NCBI RefSeq assembly: GCF_013620795.1 | Contig: NZ_LGLW01000009.1 | Location: forward strand, 1-64,000 | Direction: 5' to 3' | Length of the DNA: 64,000 nucleotides | Source: Pseudomonas sp. Q2-TVG4-2 | Lineage (GTDB): Bacteria > Pseudomonadota > Gammaproteobacteria > Pseudomonadales > Pseudomonadaceae | Part shown: positions 58,719 through 64,000 of the stretch, one piece after another | Layout: every line of letters starts with the position of its first letter | Position numbering within the stretch: the stretch's first letter is position 1 | The notes under the pieces: generated by a model | Told to the model about the DNA's origin: nothing | Databases searched by the model: none | The model's input: only the letters and a program-made list of their open reading frames with translations | Position numbers and translations under genes: made by a program

Positions 58719-59786
58719 CTAGCTCGCCAGCGCGGTTTCGGGGTTTGCTTCGGCCTTTCCGGTTGCGGTCTGTTCCACGGCATAACCCTGCGGATTGCGG
58801 CTCTGCCAGCGCCAGGCATCGGTGAGCATGGTCAGCAGGTCCTTCTCCGCCTGCCAGCCAAGCTCCTCCCGGGCCTTGGTCGGGTCTGACCAGCATTGAG
58901 CGATGTCGCCAGGGCGGCGCGCCTTGAACACGTGTGGCAGCCGCCGGCCGATCACTTCTTCGAACGCGGTCACCATCTGCCGTACTGAATAGCCTCGGCC
59001 GGTGCCGAGGTTCCACGTGGAAACACCGTGCACCAGATTCAGCCGCTCCAGCGCCTTCAGGTGCCCCTTGGCCAGGTCGACCACATGGATGTAGTCGCGC
59101 ACACCGGTACCGTCCGGGGTCGGATAGTCGGCGCCGTAGATGCTGAGTTGCTTGCGCCGACCGACCGCCACCTGAAGCATGTAGGGCAGGAGGTTGTTGG
59201 GCGTGCCGTTGGGGTCCTCGCCAATCAGCCCGGACTCATGCGCGCCGATGGGGTTGAAATAGCGCAGCAGGGCGATCGACCAGCGCGGATCGGATTCGGC
59301 CAATCCCTTGAGCACGTTTTCCGCCATCAACTTGGACTGACCGTAAGGATTGGTCGGAAGGCCGGTCGGGCAGTTTTCGGTGATCGGCATTTTAGGCGAA
59401 TCGCCGTAGACCGTGGCCGACGAGCTGAACACCAGCTTGAAGATGCCCGCTTCGGCCATCGCCTGACACAGCGCAATGCTGCCGCTGACGTTGGTCTCGT
59501 AATAGCGCAGGGGCTCGCGCACGCTTTCGCCGACAGCCTTGAGCCCAGCGAAGTGCAGCACCGCGGTCACCGGGTATGAGGCGAACAGCGCATTGAGCAG
59601 CGAGCGGTTGCGCACGTCACCCTTGACGAACTGAGCCTTGCGACCGGTGAGGGCTTCGACTCTGTCCAGCGCAATCTTCGAGCTGTTGCAGAGGTTATCC
59701 AGCACCAGCACTTCGTTGCCCGCCAGGAGCAGCTCCAGCACTGCATGGGACCCAATGTAACCAGCTCCTCCCGTTACCAGAATCAT
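58719..59786 (-). CDS. galE: UDP-glucose 4-epimerase
   Basis: A 355-residue extended SDR enzyme interconverting UDP-glucose and UDP-galactose. NAD motif GGAGYIGSH (6-14); catalytic S122-S124 region and Y148-xxx-K152 (NPYGQSK). GAGGTAGACAC upstream fixes the ATG at 59786; the frame open to 59984 is not coding. It is divergent from the glycosyltransferase-glf genes and would supply UDP-galactopyranose for the mutase Glf, so the two transcription units look functionally linked. Confidence 0.95.
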   Translation of the reverse strand: MILVTGGAGYIGSHAVLELLLAGNEVLVLDNLCNSSKIALDRVEALTGRKAQFVKGDVRNRSLLNALFASYPVTAVLHFAGLKAVGESVREPLRYYETNVSGSIALCQAMAEAGIFKLVFSSSATVYGDSPKMPITENCPTGLPTNPYGQSKLMAENVLKGLAESDPRWSIALLRYFNPIGAHESGLIGEDPNGTPNNLLPYMLQVAVGRRKQLSIYGADYPTPDGTGVRDYIHVVDLAKGHLKALERLNLVHGVSTWNLGTGRGYSVRQMVTAFEEVIGRRLPHVFKARRPGDIAQCWSDPTKAREELGWQAEKDLLTMLTDAWRWQSRNPQGYAVEQTATGKAEANPETALAS

Positions 59787-60199
59787 GTGTCTACCTCGCA
59801 TAGCGGAAATTCTTCGACGCGCACGGAGATACACCGCTGACCGTATGAGCGCGGCCGCTGCAAGCATCTCCAGGGTTGGTGTCGGCGAGTCGGGCGGTGC
59901 TGACTGCTGAAGCACACGGCGCCGATGCCGGGGTAAATCAGGCGTCCTGTGATAGGGACGGGGGAAGGTGCGAGCAAGTTCCAACGAGGCGGCGGTCAGC
60001 CGATGACCGACCGCCCGGTTACGGTATGGGGAACCTTGGCTCGTCCTGTGTCGTCCATAGCCGGCGAGCTGCGCTTGTGATCGCCACGGTTGGGCAGGCT
60101 GCAGTGCGCCTCGATTTTTCTTTACCGCGCAGGCTGCGCGGGTTTATGCGATGCGGCAGAAGGGACTCTGGAGGACTTCGCCATCTGCACGAGGTAGCC
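59787..60199. other. Divergent promoter region between galE and the glycan genes
   Basis: 413 bp with no supported gene. Must contain promoters for galE (minus) and the glycosyltransferase operon (plus); I see no convincing -35/-10 pair. Frames open across it are GC-driven. Confidence 0.45.
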
Positions 60200-61384
60200 A
60201 TGAGCTGGGCCGGCCCTTATCAATACGAGATTGGAAAATCCCCCGACAAGCAGGAAACGCCGCCCGAAGTTGTTTTCGATGAGCTGGTGCCGACTCTGCT
60301 GTGTCTTTCGCATCTTCGCTGGAGCTTCGTCTATCAGCGCCCCCAGCACCTGATGTCCCGGTTCGCACGGGATTTTAACGTGCTGTTCGTCGAAGAGCCG
60401 ATTCCCACCGAGGACGCCCAGCCCTGGCTGGAGGTGCGTCCCGAGGAAAACGACGTGCAGGTGCTGGTTCCGCGTCTGCCACAGGGCTGTGAGGGCGATA
60501 CGGCGTTGCGCGTACAGCGCGACCTGCTCGATGGCTATCTGGACAAGCTCGGCGTCAACGACCTGATGCTCTGGTACTACACGCCGATGGCGCTGGGCTA
60601 TGCCGGCCACCTAAAGCCGAAACTCACCGTTTACGACTGCATGGATGAACTGTCCGCCTTCCGCGGCGCGCCACCGGAACTGGTCGAGCGCGAGCGCGAA
60701 TTGCTCAAACGCGCCGATCTGGTCTTCACCGGCGGCTACAGCATTTGGGAAGCCAAGCGCGAGCTTCACGACAACGCGTTCGCCTTTCCCAGCAGTGTCG
60801 ACGTGGCCCATTTCGCCGAAGCACGGCGGACCCAGGCCGACCCGGACGATCAGGCCGAAATTCCTCAGCCGCGATTGGGCTTCTACGGCGTCATCGATGA
60901 ACGCTTCGATATCGAGCTGGTGGCTGAAGTCGCTCAGAAGCGGCCGGACTGGCAGTTCGTGCTGGTCGGCCCGGTGGTCAAGATCGATCCGGCGGACCTG
61001 CCGCAGCGCGACAACATCCACTACCTGGGCGGCAAGACATACGACGAACTGCCACGTTATCTGTCTGGCTGGGACGTGGCGATCATGCCTTTCGCGATGA
61101 ACGAATCGACGCGTTTCATCAGCCCGACCAAGACGCCTGAATACCTGGCTGGTGGCTGCCCGGTGGTGTCCACGCCGATCAAGGACGTGGTGCGCACCTA
61201 TGGCGATACCGACATCGTCTACATCGCCGATACCCCCGATGCGTTCATCGCGTCGGTCGAGAAGGCGCTGGCTGACCGTGAAGATCGCGACCGTCTGCTG
61301 AAGACTGCCGATGAGATTCTTGGCGATATGTCCTGGGACCATACCTGGGCGTTGATGAAGGAGAAGATGCAATGCGCGATGTGA
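60200..61384 (+). CDS. Glycosyltransferase (GT-B, GT4-like)
   Basis: A 394-residue cytoplasmic glycosyltransferase of GT-B type. The N-terminus SHLRWSFVYQRPQHLMSR is typical of a family found next to UDP-galactopyranose mutase genes; the C-terminal half has the nucleotide-sugar site around PTKTPEYLAGGCPVVSTP. GAGGTAGCC upstream fixes the ATG at 60200 (a frame from 59876 is in the leader). It overlaps glf by 13 bp. Donor and acceptor are unknown; a galactofuranosyl or related transfer is plausible from the neighbours. Confidence 0.85.
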   Translation: MSWAGPYQYEIGKSPDKQETPPEVVFDELVPTLLCLSHLRWSFVYQRPQHLMSRFARDFNVLFVEEPIPTEDAQPWLEVRPEENDVQVLVPRLPQGCEGDTALRVQRDLLDGYLDKLGVNDLMLWYYTPMALGYAGHLKPKLTVYDCMDELSAFRGAPPELVERERELLKRADLVFTGGYSIWEAKRELHDNAFAFPSSVDVAHFAEARRTQADPDDQAEIPQPRLGFYGVIDERFDIELVAEVAQKRPDWQFVLVGPVVKIDPADLPQRDNIHYLGGKTYDELPRYLSGWDVAIMPFAMNESTRFISPTKTPEYLAGGCPVVSTPIKDVVRTYGDTDIVYIADTPDAFIASVEKALADREDRDRLLKTADEILGDMSWDHTWALMKEKMQCAM

Positions 61385-62613
61385 GCCTGCGAGACAGCAA
61401 TCCCGAATACGCAGGTGGCGGCGCCAGCGACCATCCGTCCGGTGGCCGTCGCGGCTTCGACTACCTGATCGTAGGTGCCGGATTCGCCGGCAGCGTATTG
61501 GCCGAGCGCCTCGCCGCCGGGCTGAACAAGCGCGTGCTTGTCGTCGACCGGCGCCCGCACATCGGCGGCAATGCCTACGATCACTACGACGAAGCCGGCG
61601 TGCTGATCCATCGCTACGGGCCGCATATCTTCCATACCAACGCCCAGCGCATCGTCGACTACCTCTCGCGGTTTACCGAATGGCGACCCTACGAGCATCG
61701 CGTGCTGGCGCAGGTGGATGGTCAGCAAGTGCCGATCCCGATCAACATGACCACACTGAACAAGCTTTACGGCCTGAACATGACGACCGAGGCGGAGGCG
61801 GCGGCGTTCCTCGCCAGTCGTGCCGAGCCGGTGGATGACATCCAGACCAGCGAAGACGTGGTGATCAACGGCATCGGACGTGAGCTGTATCAGAAGTTCT
61901 TCCGCGGCTATACCCGCAAGCAGTGGGGGCTGGACCCATCGCAGCTGGACAAGTCGGTGACCTCGCGCATCCCGACGCGCACCAATACCGATGACCGCTA
62001 CTTCACCGATACCTTCCAGCAGATGCCCAAGTACGGTTATACGAAGATGTTCGAGAAGATGCTCGCGCATCCGAACATCAAGGTGATGATCAACACCGAT
62101 TATCGGGAAATCCGCGACGAGGTGCAGCACGATCACCTGATCTTCTGCGGGCCGATCGACGAGTATTTCGACTACCGCTTCGGCAAGCTGCCGTACCGCT
62201 CGCTGAAGTTCGAACACAAGCAGCTCGACCAGGAGCAGTTCCAGGCCGTCGGCACGGTCAACTACCCGAGCGAAGAGGTGCCCTACACGCGCATCAGCGA
62301 GTACAAGCACCTCACCGGGCAGGTCCACCCGAAAACCAGCATCACCTACGAATATCCCTCTGCCGAGGGCGATCCGTATTACCCGATTCCACGGCCGGAA
62401 AACGCCGAGCTGTACAAGCGCTACCAGAAGCTCGCCGACGAGACGCCGGGCGTCACCTTCGTTGGGCGTCTCGGCACCTACAAGTACTACAACATGGATC
62501 AGGTGGTCGGTCAGGCGCTGGCGCTGTACAAGCGCATCGAGGAAGCCGAGCGCGGCCCTGAGCCCGGCGAAAGCACCGAACACAGCCAGTCGCTGGCTGA
62601 ACAGGCACCCTGA
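61372..62613 (+). CDS. glf: UDP-galactopyranose mutase
   Basis: A 413-residue FAD enzyme that converts UDP-galactopyranose to UDP-galactofuranose. FAD motif VGAGFAGSVLAERL near residue 34; conserved RYGPHIFHTN, GYTRKQWG and RIPTRTNTDDRYF match Glf. A GGAGAAG box precedes the ATG, inside the glycosyltransferase gene. The first 28 residues before the FAD motif are longer than usual. Presence of Glf implies the locus makes a galactofuranose-containing glycan. Confidence 0.95.
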   Translation: MRDVSLRDSNPEYAGGGASDHPSGGRRGFDYLIVGAGFAGSVLAERLAAGLNKRVLVVDRRPHIGGNAYDHYDEAGVLIHRYGPHIFHTNAQRIVDYLSRFTEWRPYEHRVLAQVDGQQVPIPINMTTLNKLYGLNMTTEAEAAAFLASRAEPVDDIQTSEDVVINGIGRELYQKFFRGYTRKQWGLDPSQLDKSVTSRIPTRTNTDDRYFTDTFQQMPKYGYTKMFEKMLAHPNIKVMINTDYREIRDEVQHDHLIFCGPIDEYFDYRFGKLPYRSLKFEHKQLDQEQFQAVGTVNYPSEEVPYTRISEYKHLTGQVHPKTSITYEYPSAEGDPYYPIPRPENAELYKRYQKLADETPGVTFVGRLGTYKYYNMDQVVGQALALYKRIEEAERGPEPGESTEHSQSLAEQAP

Positions 62614-62626
62614 GACGAGGCGCAAG

Positions 62627-63781
62627 ATGCATCAGCCCACGCTGTTCAAGAGCTTTTTCATGGGGGGATTCGAATGCTCCAATCACCGCCGCAGCGACGG
62701 CCGGCGTCTCGATCTGCTTGCCGCTACTGGACACGATCGCTGGGCCGCCCATGACTATGCCGTGCTGCATCGTCATGGTCTGCACAGCGTGCGCGACGGC
62801 CTGCGCTGGCACCTGATTGAGCACGCGCCCGGCGAGTATGACTGGTCGAGCTTCCTGCCGATGCTGCAAGCCGCGCAGCGCCAGGGAACCCAGGTCATCT
62901 GGGACCTGTGCCATTACGGCTGGCCGGACGATATCGATATCTGGCGACCGCAGTTCGTCGAGCGCTTCGCCCGCTATGCCGCCGCCGTAGCCCAGCTGAT
63001 CAAGGATGAAACCGACACGGTGCCCTTCTATGCGCCGCTCAACGAGATCTCGTTCTGGGCCTGGGCAGGTGGCGATGAGGCCTACTTCAACCCGATGGCC
63101 CGCGGCCGCGGCTTCGAACTCAAGCATCAACTGGTACGCGCGACCATCGCTGCAATGCAGGCGATCCGTGACGTGGAGCCGCGGGCGCGCTTCGTCCAGG
63201 TCGACCCGGCCATTCATGTCGCCGCAGCGAATGATCGGCCCGGCCCGCAGCGCGACGCCGAGCGCTTCCGCCAGTCGCAGTTCGAGGCCTGGGACATGCT
63301 CTGCGGCGAGCTCTGGCCCGGCCTCGGCGGCGCGCCTGAATACCTCGATATGCTGGGCGTGAACTATTACTCGAACAACCAGTGGTACCACGGCGACGGC
63401 CGCACCATTGAGCGCGACAACCCGGACTACCGTCCCTTCAAGGGCATCCTCACGGAAATCTGGCAACGCTATAAGCGCCCGCTGCTGATCGCCGAAACTG
63501 GCGCCGAGGGTGACGTGCGCGGCGACTGGCTGCGCTATGTCAGTGAACAGGCCGGACTGGCCATGCAGCGCGGGGTTCCGGTCGAGGGTATCTGCCTGTA
63601 CCCGGTACTGGACTATCCCGGCTGGACCGACGAGCGCCACTGCCCGGTCGGCTTGCTGGGCTTTCCCGACGAAAACGGCAACCGCTGCATACACGAAGGC
63701 CTGGCCGACGAGCTGCGACTGCAGCAGATGCGTTTCAGCCAGTTCAACCACGCCCTGCAGCTCGCCGAAGCCTTGCCATGA
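62627..63781 (+). CDS. GH1-like beta-glycosidase
   Basis: A 384-residue (beta/alpha)8 protein resembling a short family 1 glycoside hydrolase. Candidate acid/base E140 in PLNEISFW and nucleophile E290 in LLIAETGAEG fit the clan A pattern; VIWDLCHYGWPDD is GH1-like. No signal peptide, so it acts in the cytoplasm. It lies 13 bp after glf and its stop overlaps the ABC transporter start, so it belongs to the glycan operon. It could trim or edit an intermediate; substrate unknown. Confidence 0.8.
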   Translation: MHQPTLFKSFFMGGFECSNHRRSDGRRLDLLAATGHDRWAAHDYAVLHRHGLHSVRDGLRWHLIEHAPGEYDWSSFLPMLQAAQRQGTQVIWDLCHYGWPDDIDIWRPQFVERFARYAAAVAQLIKDETDTVPFYAPLNEISFWAWAGGDEAYFNPMARGRGFELKHQLVRATIAAMQAIRDVEPRARFVQVDPAIHVAAANDRPGPQRDAERFRQSQFEAWDMLCGELWPGLGGAPEYLDMLGVNYYSNNQWYHGDGRTIERDNPDYRPFKGILTEIWQRYKRPLLIAETGAEGDVRGDWLRYVSEQAGLAMQRGVPVEGICLYPVLDYPGWTDERHCPVGLLGFPDENGNRCIHEGLADELRLQQMRFSQFNHALQLAEALP

Positions 63782-64000
63782 ACGCGCAGGCGCCCCGCAA
63801 ACCATCGGTGCTGCCAAGTTTGCCGGATCGGCCGGTCGCGTTTCTGTGGCACTACATTTGTGCGCGGCCTTGGCATTTCGGTGGGCTGCTGTTGCTGATC
63901 GTCAGCGCGGCGACATGCGCGGTGGCGGTGCAGTACGGCATGAAGCTACTGGTCGATGCGATGGCCCAAGGGAGTTCCAACCGAGGCGCAGCCGACGTCT
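63778..64000 (+). CDS. ABC exporter, N-terminal part (cut by window end)
   Basis: The first 74 codons of a plus-strand gene that runs off the window. After a short polar leader comes a membrane helix (about 33-52, WHFGGLLLLIVSAATCAVAV) followed by YGMKLLVDAM, the usual start of the transmembrane domain of MsbA-like ABC exporters. Its ATG overlaps the glycosidase stop (ATGA). In this operon it may export the glycan or its lipid-linked precursor. The ATPase domain is not in view. Confidence 0.7.
   Translation, partial: MNAQAPRKPSVLPSLPDRPVAFLWHYICARPWHFGGLLLLIVSAATCAVAVQYGMKLLVDAMAQGSSNRGAADV

Overview
The window is a high-GC gammaproteobacterial chromosome segment that looks like Stutzerimonas/Pseudomonas stutzeri. 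Three things point there: the order plsC-gmhB-glyS-glyQ-tag-acyltransferase-PilZ, then trkA-rsmB-fmt-def-LysM-dprA-tsaC-qor-hemF-aroE and trpA-trpB/trpI, which is the block next to the replication origin in Pseudomonas; a 689-residue stutzeri-type trehalose synthase; and Pseudomonas-type REP repeats. Species assignment is inference. I saw no rRNA, tRNA, CRISPR array, integrase or transposase gene.

Layout. 1-6.65 kb: conserved envelope, glycyl-tRNA synthetase and repair genes. 6.7-20.7 kb: a large ectoine/5-hydroxyectoine locus inserted into the conserved block. It holds an Ehu-type ABC importer (ehuB-C-D-A, minus strand), the divergent MocR regulator enuR, and the catabolic genes eutB, eutC, doeA, doeB, doeX, doeC and doeD (plus strand). 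Ectoine is imported, hydroxyectoine is probably converted by EutB/EutC, the ring is opened by DoeA, the acetyl group removed by DoeB, and diaminobutyrate taken to aspartate by DoeD/DoeC. A preQ1-I riboswitch and its queuosine-precursor transporter (yhhQ) sit between doeX and doeC. 20.7-31 kb: the conserved block resumes (K+ uptake, rRNA methylation, formyl-Met handling, DNA processing, t6A synthesis, haem and shikimate genes).

31-39.5 kb: stress and envelope genes, PBP7, trehalose synthase, a quinone reductase and a hybrid PAS sensor kinase. 39.7-42.9 kb: an AT-richer island that follows the stub of a truncated NERD-domain gene. It carries three overlapping genes (DUF262 protein, HEPN-domain putative nuclease, DNA cytosine-5 methyltransferase). 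This is the best candidate for an under-described defence system. 43.0-44.9 kb: an orphan type VI secretion PAAR module whose DUF6402 gene has an in-frame stop.

45.4-53.4 kb: a nicotinamide riboside pair (pnuC, NadR-like kinase), a periplasmic 5'-nucleotidase, small membrane and stress proteins, a YghU-type glutathione transferase and a sensor kinase, separated by repeat-rich spacers. 53.5-57 kb: a decayed second copy of the trpA 3' end, then trpBA and divergent trpI. 57.3-64 kb: a subtilisin-like protease, then galE and a glycan locus (glycosyltransferase, UDP-galactopyranose mutase, GH1-like glycosidase, start of an ABC exporter cut by the window edge).
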